A DNA stretch of 64,000 nt from Candidatus Pantoea edessiphila (GTDB taxonomy: Bacteria > Pseudomonadota > Gammaproteobacteria > Enterobacterales > Enterobacteriaceae), in contig NZ_PDKT01000001.1 of the NCBI RefSeq assembly GCF_002933315.1, forward strand, positions 62,001-126,000, given 5' to 3'. How positions within the stretch are numbered: the first letter of the stretch is position 1; every line of letters starts with the position of its first letter. Positions 31,357 through 40,227 of this stretch are shown here, one piece after another. The notes beneath the pieces were generated by a model. It was not told where the DNA came from. It did no database searches and saw only the letters and a program-made list of their open reading frames with translations. The translations under genes and the position numbers were made by a program.

Positions 31357-33003
31357 ACAATCTTCTTTTTTTTCTTGATTTTTCCATGACTTACCAGTTA
31401 GCAAGTAAATAGCTTCGCTAACGTTGTTAACTGTCCATATATGGAAATCGTTATTCTTAACAGCTTTTAGTACATTTTCATTTAAACTTAAATGTCGTAT
31501 ATTTTGAGTTGGTATAATAACACCTTGTTTACCTGTAAGTCCCAGAATATTACAAATATCAAAAAAAGATTCAATTTTTTCATTTAATGCACCAACTGGT
31601 TGTATATTACCAAATTGATCTATAGAACCAGTTACCGCTATTTGTTGATTGATAGGTATTCGAGATAAGGCACTGATTAATGCACACAATCCAGCTAATG
31701 AAGAACTATCTCCATCAATTTCAGAATAAGATTGTTCAAATCCTAATGATGCAACAAATGGCAGCTGCATTTTTAATTCAGACATTAAATAAGATTGAAT
31801 TATCATAATGCTTTTTATGTATATGTTACCTCCTAATTTAGAATTACCTTCTATATCAATTAATTCATTATTTCCTGGGTAAACTACACATGTAATTCTG
31901 AAAGGAAAACCTATAAGACGAGGATGACCAGGATATTCAATAGTTGATAATACATTAATTTGTCCTATAATTTTACCTTCAATTTTAATAAGATTTTGTT
32001 TTGATAAAATATCATTATTTATATTTTCTTTAAGCTGATTTTCTCTCCATAAACGTACTTGTAATGCATCACATAAAGCCTTACCATTTAATGAATCACC
32101 CATAATTGAAACTGATTCACGAATTTGACGCATTAACCACCTTGGACATAAAGGTAAATTTTCTTTGTCATTACTAAAACGAATACCTTCTTTAATTAAC
32201 TCTGGCCAAAAATTTTCTTCTGGTATAGGTAAAGAATATTTTTCTGCTAAATAAACTGTCCATCTACACCATGCTAAAAGATCTTCTTCATTTGATATTT
32301 TAATATCATCCTCAAATGCAGTGTAAATAGCTGTTTTATAAGATTCTGGATCAATCATTTGAAAATCATATAAGGAATCAATATCTCCGCACAAAACCAA
32401 ATTCAGTTTTAACGGTAATGGTGGAATTGATATCGGTAAGGGAGATGTTTTATTATATGAAAATAATTCTATATATCCTTGCTCAATAAACCTCTTTAAA
32501 TAAAACCAAATTTCTGGATTCAATAAAATGGATTTTAAAGAAAGAATTAATGTACCACCATTAGCTTCATGAATTAAACCAGGTTCCAGATGGATTCGAT
32601 TTTTATATATACATGCGTATCCGAATAATAATTCTTTATTAATCCAATCTGCAAAACACACTTCACCTTGACTAGTAAATCGGTGTTTTATATCTGAAGG
32701 TGGTTTTAATATAATTGTATCATTAATAATTTGATAATCTCCCCCAAACAATGAAGAAGAAGGAAGAATAATATTTTTAGCTATTTGTGCAATAATCTCA
32801 AGATAATCACGATTTTCTTTAATACACACCAATAAAATAGGAAAACCTTGTTTTTGATGATATAAATGTGCTAGTCCATTTATTAATCTAGGTTGCAATT
32901 TTTCTATAGGATCAATGTAATTTTCTTTAATTTTAGAGAAAATAGATTTATATTCTAAAATATCTGGCTGTAAATCTGTCCATGTAAGTCGTTTATAATT
33001 CAA
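31270..33003 (-). CDS. lonH: LonH (YcbZ), Lon-family protease
   Basis: Predicted peptidase of the Lon S16 family. 577 aa versus 586 in E. coli. The N-terminal AAA-like region (about 1-340) has no clean Walker A motif. The protease domain has the catalytic Ser in EIDGDSSSLAGL near 430-441 and Lys in GALNEKIE near 469-476, the Lon Ser-Lys dyad. Its last 28 codons overlap pqiC on the other strand. E. coli has fabA and rmf on one side and matP on the other; all three are missing here. Substrates are unknown. Confidence 0.92.
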   Translation of the reverse strand: MNYKRLTWTDLQPDILEYKSIFSKIKENYIDPIEKLQPRLINGLAHLYHQKQGFPILLVCIKENRDYLEIIAQIAKNIILPSSSLFGGDYQIINDTIILKPPSDIKHRFTSQGEVCFADWINKELLFGYACIYKNRIHLEPGLIHEANGGTLILSLKSILLNPEIWFYLKRFIEQGYIELFSYNKTSPLPISIPPLPLKLNLVLCGDIDSLYDFQMIDPESYKTAIYTAFEDDIKISNEEDLLAWCRWTVYLAEKYSLPIPEENFWPELIKEGIRFSNDKENLPLCPRWLMRQIRESVSIMGDSLNGKALCDALQVRLWRENQLKENINNDILSKQNLIKIEGKIIGQINVLSTIEYPGHPRLIGFPFRITCVVYPGNNELIDIEGNSKLGGNIYIKSIMIIQSYLMSELKMQLPFVASLGFEQSYSEIDGDSSSLAGLCALISALSRIPINQQIAVTGSIDQFGNIQPVGALNEKIESFFDICNILGLTGKQGVIIPTQNIRHLSLNENVLKAVKNNDFHIWTVNNVSEAIYLLTGKSWKNQEKKEDCLVDIIQQRIQRQNVVPRSAFYNIFRWFN

Positions 33004-33130
33004 AATTTTAGCACTTTTAATTGAAAAAAACTAATTGTACTATAACTTTTATGATAGATATAGTAAAATTTAATTTCTGTATATGGTAACAAAATAACAT
33101 ATCTTAGCAAGTTTTTTTAATAGACTCATT

Positions 33131-33175
33131 GTATAAATAACTACCCTCTCCTGATTAATCTTAAGAAGAGGATAG
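33131..33175 (-). terminator. Intrinsic terminator of ompA
   Basis: On the minus strand a 12-bp stem (two G-U pairs) formed by 33175-33164 and 33152-33141, with an 11-nt loop. A U-rich tail UUAUUUAU follows at 33140-33133. It lies 16 nt past the ompA stop and is G/C-rich for this genome. Confidence 0.88.
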
Positions 33176-33191
33176 CTAATGTTTTTAATCA

Positions 33192-34259
33192 TTATGCATT
33201 AAGATTAGCATTAATATTTTTTATAACTTGTATTTTAATTTCTACTCTCCGATCTGGAGCTAAACATTCAATTAAAGATTTACGTTTTTTAATATTATTA
33301 CACTTGTTTTTAGTAATAGAATAAGATTTACCTATACTGCTTATAGACATTTCATTTGAAGGAATGCCTTTTCTTGCTAAATAATTTAAAACAGATTGAG
33401 CTCTTTTTTTAGCAAGTCCTTGATTATATTTTATAGAACCAATCCGATCTGTAAAACCTATAATCATAACAGTATTTTTTTGTTTATTAAAGTTTAAATC
33501 TTTATATAATTGGTCTAAAGTTTGTTTACCTTCATTTTTCAAAATGAATTTGTTAAAGTTAAACAAAACATCATTTTTAAGTTTAAAATATTTAGTATCA
33601 TTCACTGATTTCTTTTGAGTATTCACCTTTATTGCAGAATAAGGTTTATGCCCGAATTTATAAGAAACACCAAAACTTAATATTCCATTTTTAGGTTTTG
33701 AACCTACAATATATTTATCACCTATAGTATTAACAAATTGATAATCTAATCTTATTGCTATATCTCTGTTTATAGAGTATTCCATTCCAGCGGCTATAAA
33801 TGGAACAAAGCTTATATCTGTATTTTCGAAAGAGTTATTATTAGCTAATGTGAAATGATCTGCATTTACATACCATAACATACCTCCTAATCTACTATAT
33901 ATATCTAATTTATCACTAAATGGATAACTAAATTTAGCACTTAACTGCAAATCATATGATTTAAAATTACCGGAAATGTTTTCGCCTGAATATTTTATAT
34001 TCCCCAATTTATCCAATCCAAGTTCAAAACCTAATATTGGATTAATTTGATAACTGAGAAATAGATTGTTAGCCAATGCATTTGTATGAGTGACACCATC
34101 ATTAGTTAAATATGTATAATCATGTTCATCAGCATTAAAGTATTTCGACCATCCTGATTTGGCACCAATATACCAAGTATCTTTTTGTGGTATTGCTTGC
34201 ACTACTGATGAAAAAAATCCAGTAAATAAAATTGCAATTGTAGTAGATATCTTTTTCAT
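33192..34259 (-). CDS. ompA: OmpA, outer-membrane barrel with peptidoglycan-binding domain
   Basis: Structural outer-membrane protein. 355 aa versus 346 in E. coli. The signal peptide ends near residue 22 (VVQA/IPQK); an eight-strand barrel spans about 25-200. The periplasmic OmpA-like domain is near 225-345 (DVLFNFNKFILKNEG, GFTDRIGS, NQGLAKKRAQSV, CLAPDRRVEI). Asp and Arg of the diaminopimelate-binding TDRIGS...RRVE sites are kept. The E. coli Ala-Pro hinge is absent; the linker here is Lys/Asn/Ser-rich. The last residues are LNA, so E. coli's C-terminal tail is shortened. Confidence 0.95.
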   Translation of the reverse strand: MKKISTTIAILFTGFFSSVVQAIPQKDTWYIGAKSGWSKYFNADEHDYTYLTNDGVTHTNALANNLFLSYQINPILGFELGLDKLGNIKYSGENISGNFKSYDLQLSAKFSYPFSDKLDIYSRLGGMLWYVNADHFTLANNNSFENTDISFVPFIAAGMEYSINRDIAIRLDYQFVNTIGDKYIVGSKPKNGILSFGVSYKFGHKPYSAIKVNTQKKSVNDTKYFKLKNDVLFNFNKFILKNEGKQTLDQLYKDLNFNKQKNTVMIIGFTDRIGSIKYNQGLAKKRAQSVLNYLARKGIPSNEMSISSIGKSYSITKNKCNNIKKRKSLIECLAPDRRVEIKIQVIKNINANLNA

Positions 34260-34959
34260 TTTATACCTCGTTATTATTCAAAACAAGAAATGAAGAAGTC
34301 AGTTCTTTTAATTCAAATATTAAAAGTATCATTTCTTGAGGTATTTATAGTAAAAAAGTATATTATTATAAATAAATTAGCTTATTTATCATGTTATTGA
34401 TAAATTATTTTTTTTGGTTATATATAAAAAATAAAAATAATATTTTAACCATTTAACTTTTGAAAAAAATAAAACTGATTTATCTTAAAATATACGTAAT
34501 ACTATCTTAATTATTGCTAATTATTGTTTTTTATGATGAATACAATTGAAATTTAGCATAATTTATAGTTATCGACAAATCAGATATTAAGTGAATATTT
34601 ATAATTAATTTTTTATATTGAAATCTTCAATAAAAAACATTATGTAATAATTATTTGTATTAATCTATTAATAATAAATGTATGATTTATAAATGAAAAA
34701 TAAATTATTTATTTAAATACTATTGGCAAATAAATTATTAAATAATTATTAAGTTAATCTTTTTTTATAACCATCATTTCTAAATGATTATTATCAATTG
34801 ATAATTAAGAAAAATATCATGATTGATAACAGTTCACAAAACTAAAGCCCTTAACAATATTAAAATATTTAGTCACTAATCAAATCTTAGAAAATTTTAT
34901 TATCAAATATCAATTTAGTTATTACAATTTTTATACATTATATTAAATTTATATTTGCA
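34260..34959. other. Intergenic, ompA to tusE (700 bp)
   Basis: A/T-rich spacer upstream of ompA, on its minus strand. In E. coli sulA, sxy, yccS, yccF, helD, mgsA, hspQ and others lie here; none is recognisable. It must hold the ompA promoter and 5' leader. A 7-bp A/T hairpin followed by a T-run near 34386-34417 on the plus strand has no gene to terminate. Confidence 0.5.
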
Positions 34960-35286
34960 TTAAAGACATTTATTTGGTTTTGGAATTCCAGATATTTTAG
35001 TTGCTTGGTTCAAAATGCCTTTTGGAAATAATTTAAACAAATAAAGGCTGCTTGCTTTTTCTTTTCCATATTTATCTGAAATAATTTTAGATAACATCCT
35101 CATTGTAGGTGAAATATTATATTTTAAATAAAAAGATCTTAGTAAATACACTATATTCCAATGTTGTTCAGTCATAAAAATATTTTCTTTTTTAGCAAGA
35201 TTTATTGCTATATTTTCATTCCATTCATCAATTTTTTTTAAATATCCTTCATGATCATATATAATATTTATCTTATCAAGACTCAT
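34960..35286 (-). CDS. tusE: TusE, sulfur-relay protein for tRNA thiolation
   Basis: Last carrier of the TusA-TusBCD-TusE relay; its C-terminal persulfide is passed to MnmA, which makes 2-thiouridine at tRNA position 34. 108 aa versus 109 in E. coli. Conserved DHEGYLKKIDEWNE near 11-24, ISPTMRMLSKI near 59-69 and the C-terminal KPNKCL with the active Cys107. MnmA, its partner, is intact at 62217-63320. TusA and TusBCD are not in the window. Confidence 0.94.
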   Translation of the reverse strand: MSLDKINIIYDHEGYLKKIDEWNENIAINLAKKENIFMTEQHWNIVYLLRSFYLKYNISPTMRMLSKIISDKYGKEKASSLYLFKLFPKGILNQATKISGIPKPNKCL

Positions 35287-35477
35287 ATTTTTATCCTTAT
35301 TTAAAATAATTTATATATAAATTATAAATAAAAAATTTTTCTGTTAATTATGATTTTATATATTACAATACATGTTATGATTTAAAATGCATTTACCTTT
35401 AAATAACTAATAAATTTATTTATAACATAGACATAATTAATTAATATTTATTAATCAATTAATAATTTTTATTTATT

Positions 35478-35505
35478 TTGCAATTTTAAAAAAATTGTTT
35501 ATAAT
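35478..35505 (+). promoter_or_regulatory. Predicted sigma-70 promoter of tRNA-Ser
   Basis: TTGCAA at 35478-35483, a 16-bp spacer and a perfect TATAAT at 35500-35505, ending 21 bp before the tRNA 5' end. In DNA this A/T-rich chance matches are common, but the spacing to a stable RNA gene makes this one plausible. Confidence 0.6.
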
Positions 35506-35526
35506 ACTTCTAAATTCAAAACAAAT

Positions 35527-35611
35527 GGAGGAGTGGCCGAGCGGTTTAAGGCAACGGTCTTGAAAACCGTCGATAGGAAACTATCCGTGAGTTCGAATCT
35601 CTCCTCCTCCG
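35527..35611 (+). tRNA. serT: tRNA-Ser (anticodon UGA)
   Basis: 85-nt class II tRNA. Acceptor GGAGGAG pairs perfectly with CTCCTCC (35604-35610); the anticodon loop CTTGAAA reads UGA. The long variable arm is GATAG-GAAA-CTATC and the T loop TTCGAAT. There is a U-U mismatch inside the T stem (GTGAG against CTCTC). The discriminator G at 35611 is followed by TAAA, so CCA is not encoded and must be added by the CCA-adding enzyme, unlike the next two tRNAs. In E. coli serT also lies near tusE. Confidence 0.96.
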
Positions 35612-35787
35612 TAAATTTTGTTCTTTATTTATTTTACTGAGACAATATCTTACAATTGACATCATAATAGATGTTGTTATCATTATTTTTATGAATTGAA
35701 ATTGAAATGTTTTTCCTTGGATTTGAATAATTGTTCATACTGAATAATTTAAAATAAACAATTCTGCTAATAATTAATCTATAGATA

Positions 35788-36354
35788 ATGCAATTAAACA
35801 TACCTAATATTTTAACACTATCTCGATTTTTCCTTATACCATTTTTTGTAATGTTTTTTTACATACCGATTAATAATTCAACATTTATAAGCACATTGAT
35901 TTTTATCATTGCTGCACTTACTGATTTATTTGATGGCTTTCTTGCACGTCGTTGGAAGCAAACTACGAATTTTGGTAGTGTTTTAGATCCAATAATAGAT
36001 AAAATAATGGTTACAATTGCTTTAATTTTAGTATCTGAACATTTTCATATTTGTTGGATCACTATACCAACAATGATAATAATTTCGAGAGAAATTATTG
36101 TTTCTGCATTACGTCAATGGATTTATTCAGTTAATAACCTAAATCGTAATAATAACCTAAATTGTAATATAGTATCAAAAATAAGCAAAATAAAAACTAC
36201 TTTACAAATGCTTTCATTAATTGCTCTTTTATGGCATCCAAATATATTTATAATAAAAATTGGTCTAATATTAATATATATGGCATTAATTTTTACATTA
36301 TGGTCTATGTTTTTATATATTAAAATATTTCAACATATTTTATCTATAAAATGA
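35788..36354 (+). CDS. pgsA: Phosphatidylglycerophosphate synthase
   Basis: Inner-membrane CDP-alcohol phosphatidyltransferase; commits CDP-diacylglycerol to phosphatidylglycerol and cardiolipin. 188 aa versus 182 in E. coli. The family motif DG-x2-AR-x8-G-x3-D-x3-D is intact (DGFLARRWKQTTNFG then LDPIIDKI, near residues 50-72). Several hydrophobic helices follow. An Asn-rich insertion near 115-130 (NNLNRNNNLN) is extra. As in E. coli, tRNA-Cys and tRNA-Leu follow it. Confidence 0.95.
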   Translation: MQLNIPNILTLSRFFLIPFFVMFFYIPINNSTFISTLIFIIAALTDLFDGFLARRWKQTTNFGSVLDPIIDKIMVTIALILVSEHFHICWITIPTMIIISREIIVSALRQWIYSVNNLNRNNNLNCNIVSKISKIKTTLQMLSLIALLWHPNIFIIKIGLILIYMALIFTLWSMFLYIKIFQHILSIK

Positions 36355-36405
36355 AAATTTATGCAAATGTAGGAATGTCGTTCATATTATTTAATAATAA
36401 GTCTA

Positions 36406-36433
36406 TTGACTAGTTGTATTAAAGTAGTATTAT
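36406..36433 (+). promoter_or_regulatory. Predicted sigma-70 promoter of the tRNA-Cys/tRNA-Leu pair
   Basis: TTGACT at 36406-36411, a 16-bp spacer and TATTAT at 36428-36433, leaving about 65 nt of leader before tRNA-Cys. This leader occupies the place where E. coli has tRNA-Gly (glyW). The match is good, but the A/T background limits certainty. Confidence 0.5.
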
Positions 36434-36505
36434 ATATCGGATGTATTTACTACAATGTTTTGCATCATTGTTAAAAGACAATATGTACAAAATTATTAAA
36501 CACAA

Positions 36506-36579
36506 GGCGCGTTAGCAAAATGGTTATGCAGCGGATTGCAAATCCGCCTATCTCGGTTCAATTCCGAGACGCGCCTCCA
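36506..36579 (+). tRNA. cysT: tRNA-Cys (anticodon GCA)
   Basis: 74 nt including encoded CCA. Acceptor GGCGCGT/ACGCGCC is perfect, anticodon loop ATTGCAAAT reads GCA, T arm CTCGG-TTCAATT-CCGAG, discriminator U. Very close to E. coli cysT. It is co-located with tRNA-Leu, 20 nt downstream, so both probably come from one transcript. Confidence 0.97.
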
Positions 36580-36599
36580 ATGTATAGTATCATTATTTG

Positions 36600-36684
36600 G
36601 CCCAGGTGGTGAAATTGGTATACACAAGGGACTTAAAATCCCTCGGCTTCGGCTATGCGGGTTCAAGTCCCGCCCTGGGCACCA
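36600..36684 (+). tRNA. leuZ: tRNA-Leu (anticodon UAA)
   Basis: 85 nt including encoded CCA. Acceptor GCCCAGG/CCTGGGC is perfect, the anticodon loop CTTAAAA reads UAA, there is a long variable arm and T loop TTCAAGT. In E. coli leuZ is third in the glyW-cysT-leuZ cluster after pgsA; here glyW is gone. Confidence 0.97.
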
Positions 36685-37040
36685 TGTCATTATAAATTAA
36701 ATATTTAAACATTGAAAACCTGAAAAAATTACCTTTAAATCTAGTATTATAATATTAAATATCGAATATTCCAGTATATCTATTTTTTGAATAAAATGTA
36801 TAATTATTTGCTAAAAATATGCCGGTTTTTATTTGTTCATATGAATTTATATTTGTCTTGTAAAAAATAAGAAATTGTGATTTAGAAAATATTGATAATA
36901 AAAAATTTATAAATATACTCAATAATTATAAAATATTTTTAATTTGTTTTTTTAATTTAAGTTTATAGAAATAAATATATTTAAAATTAGGTAAGTTTTA
37001 CTAGCAGGTATTATTTTCATTAAAAAATAGGATAAATGTT
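36685..37040. other. Intergenic, tRNA-Leu to trhO (356 bp)
   Basis: A/T-rich; no gene or structured RNA seen, and no clear terminator for the tRNA transcript. The trhO ribosome site (AGGA) is near its end. Confidence 0.45.
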
Positions 37041-38006
37041 ATGACAGTATTGCATAATCTCATTTCAAATAAGAAACTAAAGGTTCGTGTATTTTCTGAA
37101 AATGAGTTACGTATAACTGTTTCTTTTTATAAATATTTCAGTATAAAATATCCAAAATCTTTCCGAGACAAATTATATTATTATCTTAACAAGCTAAAAG
37201 TATTAGGTCGTATTTATGTTTCTTATGAAGGTATTAACGCGCAAATCAGTGTACCTAATCATTTATACGTAGAAATGAAAGACTTCATATACCATTTAGA
37301 CGATCGTTTAAATAATTTACATATGAATATTTCATTAGACAATAAAAATGTGTCATTTTGGGTTCTGCGTGTTAAAGTACGTGATCGTATTTTAGCGGAT
37401 GGATTAAAAGAAAATATTTTAAATATTAGTACAATAGGAATTTACATAGAAGCAAAAGAAGTTAACGATATGTTAGATGATCCTGAAACTATATTTGTTG
37501 ATATGCGAAATCATTATGAATATGAAATTGGACATTTTGAAAAAGCAATAGAAATACCTTCCAATACATTTAGAGATCAATTAATTAAAATAATTGATTT
37601 ACTAAAACATAAAGAAAATAAAAAAATTGTTCTTTATTGTACTGGAGGAATTAGATGTGAAAAAGCCAGTGCATGGATGATTTATAATGGATTTAAAAAA
37701 GTTTATCAAATACGAGGAGGTATTATTGAATATGTTCATTGTGCACGCAAACAAGGTTTACCAGTTAGATTTAAAGGTAAAAATTTCGTTTTTGATGAGC
37801 GTATGAGTGAAATAGTTTCTGAAGAAATTTTATCATTTTGTCATCAGTGTGGAAAATCTTGTGACACTCACGTAAATTGTGCATATGATAAGTGTCATAT
37901 ATTATTTATACAGTGTAAAATTTGTTTAAATAAATTTAATAAATGTTGTAGTTTATTTTGTAAAAATATGTTAATAAATGATTATCATGAAATAATTGAG
38001 TATTAG
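37041..38006 (+). CDS. trhO: TrhO (YceA), tRNA uridine-34 hydroxylase
   Basis: Rhodanese-family enzyme that, with oxygen, hydroxylates uridine 34 in tRNAs reading NYN-type codons, leading to 5-methoxy- or 5-carboxymethoxy-uridine. 321 aa versus 350 in E. coli; about 30 residues of basic C-terminal tail are missing after LFCKNML. The acylphosphatase-like N domain has YEGINAQIS near 62-70; the rhodanese domain has LYCTGGIRCEKAS near 198-210 with catalytic Cys200. The Cys-rich segment near 265-310 (CHQCGKSC, CKICLNKF) is intact. GEGINAQ-type core and start MTVLHN match E. coli. Confidence 0.93.
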   Translation: MTVLHNLISNKKLKVRVFSENELRITVSFYKYFSIKYPKSFRDKLYYYLNKLKVLGRIYVSYEGINAQISVPNHLYVEMKDFIYHLDDRLNNLHMNISLDNKNVSFWVLRVKVRDRILADGLKENILNISTIGIYIEAKEVNDMLDDPETIFVDMRNHYEYEIGHFEKAIEIPSNTFRDQLIKIIDLLKHKENKKIVLYCTGGIRCEKASAWMIYNGFKKVYQIRGGIIEYVHCARKQGLPVRFKGKNFVFDERMSEIVSEEILSFCHQCGKSCDTHVNCAYDKCHILFIQCKICLNKFNKCCSLFCKNMLINDYHEIIEY

Positions 38007-38570
38007 TAAAATAAAATTTCTTTATATTATTACCATATAGTATTCTTAATGAAAAAATTAACTAAACTAATTTATATATTAAAAAATATATATTAAGAGG
38101 CTTAAAAGTTATAACTAAAAATATTTCTTAAAAAAAGAAATTTATAACTGCAGAAGAAATGAACACATTTAAAAGCATTATTTATTAATAATTTACTCTA
38201 TTATTTTTTTCTAAAAATTTTGCACTTGATAGTATTACTGCTTTATCTATATAAGCAATCTGTTGATAAAAGATATCAATATTAATATCAGTTTTTTTCC
38301 ATTTAATTAACAAATTCATTTCTAGATTTTGTCGTTAAGTTAATCATAAATAGTCTATAAGAAGAAATCAGAACTCCTTAATGTTATTTCTATAATAAAA
38401 TTATAATGCTAATCTATTACAGATATTAATAGTTAAATTTATATAATTGTTAATTAAGTATATAAATATATTCAATATAGATTTTTTTCAAAAAAATTAA
38501 TTTTTTTGAAGTATGTTTATTTTGCAATATCTTATAAATTTATAATATTTCGAGGATTTATCTTTTAATT
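38007..38570. other. Intergenic, trhO to murJ (564 bp) with an unassigned short minus-strand frame
   Basis: A long spacer replacing many E. coli genes (yceI to yceH, mviM). The only frame I noticed is minus strand 38319-38185: 44 codons from MNLLIKWKKTDINIDIFY to FLEKNNRVNY, open for 5 more codons upstream. I recognise no family. Frames of this length can occur by chance and it has no convincing ribosome site, so I list it here rather than as a gene. It could be the remnant of a lost neighbour. Confidence 0.35.
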
Positions 38571-40127
38571 ATGAACTTATTAAAATCCGTAACCACAGTT
38601 AGTGTTATAACCCTATTTTCTCGAGTACTGGGTTTCATAAGAGATGTTATTATTGCACAATTTTTCGGCGCTGGAATGTATACAGATGCTTTTTTTATGG
38701 CTTTTAAATTGCCTAATCTTTTAAGACGTATTTTTGCTGAAGGTGCTTTTTCTCAAGCTTTTATTCCTGTTTTTATAGAATATAAAAACAGGAAAATTAA
38801 AGAAAATAAAAATAGTCATGATGCCATATGTTTATTTATATCTTGTATATTTGGTATGCTAATATTATCATTGATAATTGTTACTATTATGGGAATGACA
38901 ATATCAACTCAACTAGCTGTAATTATAGCGCCTGGTTTTACTAAAAATGAACATTTATTTACGGTTTTTGTTTATTTGCTAAAAGTGATGTTTCCTTATA
39001 TTATATTAATTTCATTAACTTCTTTAATTAGTGTTATATTAAACAGTTATGATTGTTTTATATTACCTGCATTTGCTCCAATTTTATTTAATATCAGTAT
39101 AATAATTTTTATTATGCTTTATAAATCGTATTTTAATCCATCAATAATATCATTAGGGTGGGGTGTAATATGCGGAGGTATAGTACAACTCATTTTTCAA
39201 TTACCTTACTTAAAAAAAATTAATTTACTGGTGATGCCTCGTATTATTTTTAATAATCCTTATTCTTTATCAGTAATACGCAGAATGGGACCTGCAATTA
39301 TTGGTATGTCTGTGAGTCAGATTTCTTCTATTATAAACAATATGTTTTCTTCATTTCTAGCTTTTGGATCTTTATCATGGCTATATTACGCTAATAGACT
39401 AGTAGAACTTCCTATAGGAGTATTAGGTGTTGCATTAAGTACAATTATTCTGCCTGCATTATCAAAAAGTTTAGCTAATGGTAACTATGATGAATATTTA
39501 CGTTTAATGAATTGGGGTTTAAAAATTTGCTTGCTATTATCGTTACCTAGTACTGCAGGGTTAATTTTATTGTCTAAACCAATAATTATTTCTTTGTTTC
39601 AATATGGTAAATTTAATTATATTGATACCAGTATGACACAGTACGCATTAATTACATATTCAATTGGTTTAATTGCTTTAATGACTATTAAAGTTCTTGT
39701 TCTTGGATTTTATTCTAATAATGATATGAAAACCCCTGTTAAAATTGCAATTATTACTTTAATTGTAACACAATTAATTAATTTTATTTTATTTAATTCG
39801 CTAGGACATATTTGTTTAGCTTTTTCAATTAGTATAGCAGCAATTTTAAATGCATCTTTACTGTACTATAACTTACTCAAAAAAAATATCTTTAAATTAC
39901 AAGATGGGTGGGGTAAATTTTTATTGCATATTTTTATAGCAACATTAGTAATGACATTAGTTTTATTAATTATATTAAATTATATTAATACATGGGATCA
40001 TGGATTGATGCCTGAACGTATATTAAGGTTATTAATTACTTGTATGGTAGCAATAACTGTATATTTCTCGGTATTAAGATGTTTTGGTTTTAGATTAAAA
40101 GATTTTTATTATCAATCTAATACATAA
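38571..40127 (+). CDS. murJ: MurJ (MviN), lipid II flippase
   Basis: MOP-superfamily inner-membrane flippase that moves lipid II to the periplasm for peptidoglycan synthesis. 518 aa versus 511 in E. coli; about fourteen hydrophobic helices. Conserved N-terminal SRVLGFIRDVIIAQFFGAG near 17-35, KLPNLLRRIFAEGAFSQAF near 46-64, SQISSIINNMFSSFLAFGS near 249-267 and FYSNNDMKTPVKI near 382-394. With DacC and MurJ both present, this cell makes its own wall. Confidence 0.96.
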   Translation: MNLLKSVTTVSVITLFSRVLGFIRDVIIAQFFGAGMYTDAFFMAFKLPNLLRRIFAEGAFSQAFIPVFIEYKNRKIKENKNSHDAICLFISCIFGMLILSLIIVTIMGMTISTQLAVIIAPGFTKNEHLFTVFVYLLKVMFPYIILISLTSLISVILNSYDCFILPAFAPILFNISIIIFIMLYKSYFNPSIISLGWGVICGGIVQLIFQLPYLKKINLLVMPRIIFNNPYSLSVIRRMGPAIIGMSVSQISSIINNMFSSFLAFGSLSWLYYANRLVELPIGVLGVALSTIILPALSKSLANGNYDEYLRLMNWGLKICLLLSLPSTAGLILLSKPIIISLFQYGKFNYIDTSMTQYALITYSIGLIALMTIKVLVLGFYSNNDMKTPVKIAIITLIVTQLINFILFNSLGHICLAFSISIAAILNASLLYYNLLKKNIFKLQDGWGKFLLHIFIATLVMTLVLLIILNYINTWDHGLMPERILRLLITCMVAITVYFSVLRCFGFRLKDFYYQSNT

Positions 40128-40177
40128 ATGATAATATTTATTAAAACTTTATTTTAATAAATCATGAATATAATGAT

Positions 40178-40220
40178 ATTTAAACACAAATCAATAAACA
40201 GATTTGTGTTTAAATGTTCT
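40178..40220 (+). terminator. Terminator between convergent murJ and rne
   Basis: Perfect 15-bp inverted repeat, arms 40178-40192 and 40201-40215 with an 8-nt loop, followed on the plus strand by GTTCTTTTTAATTTA. It serves murJ as an intrinsic terminator. The U-tract runs into the rne stop codon region (40228). On the minus strand no U-run follows, so it is directional. Confidence 0.88.
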
Positions 40221-40227
40221 TTTTAAT

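Noticed and set aside
36496-36690. 64-codon open frame on the minus strand across the tRNA-Cys and tRNA-Leu genes
   Set aside because: It is the antisense of two tRNAs; its Arg/Pro/Cys-rich product reflects G/C-rich tRNA sequence, not a gene.
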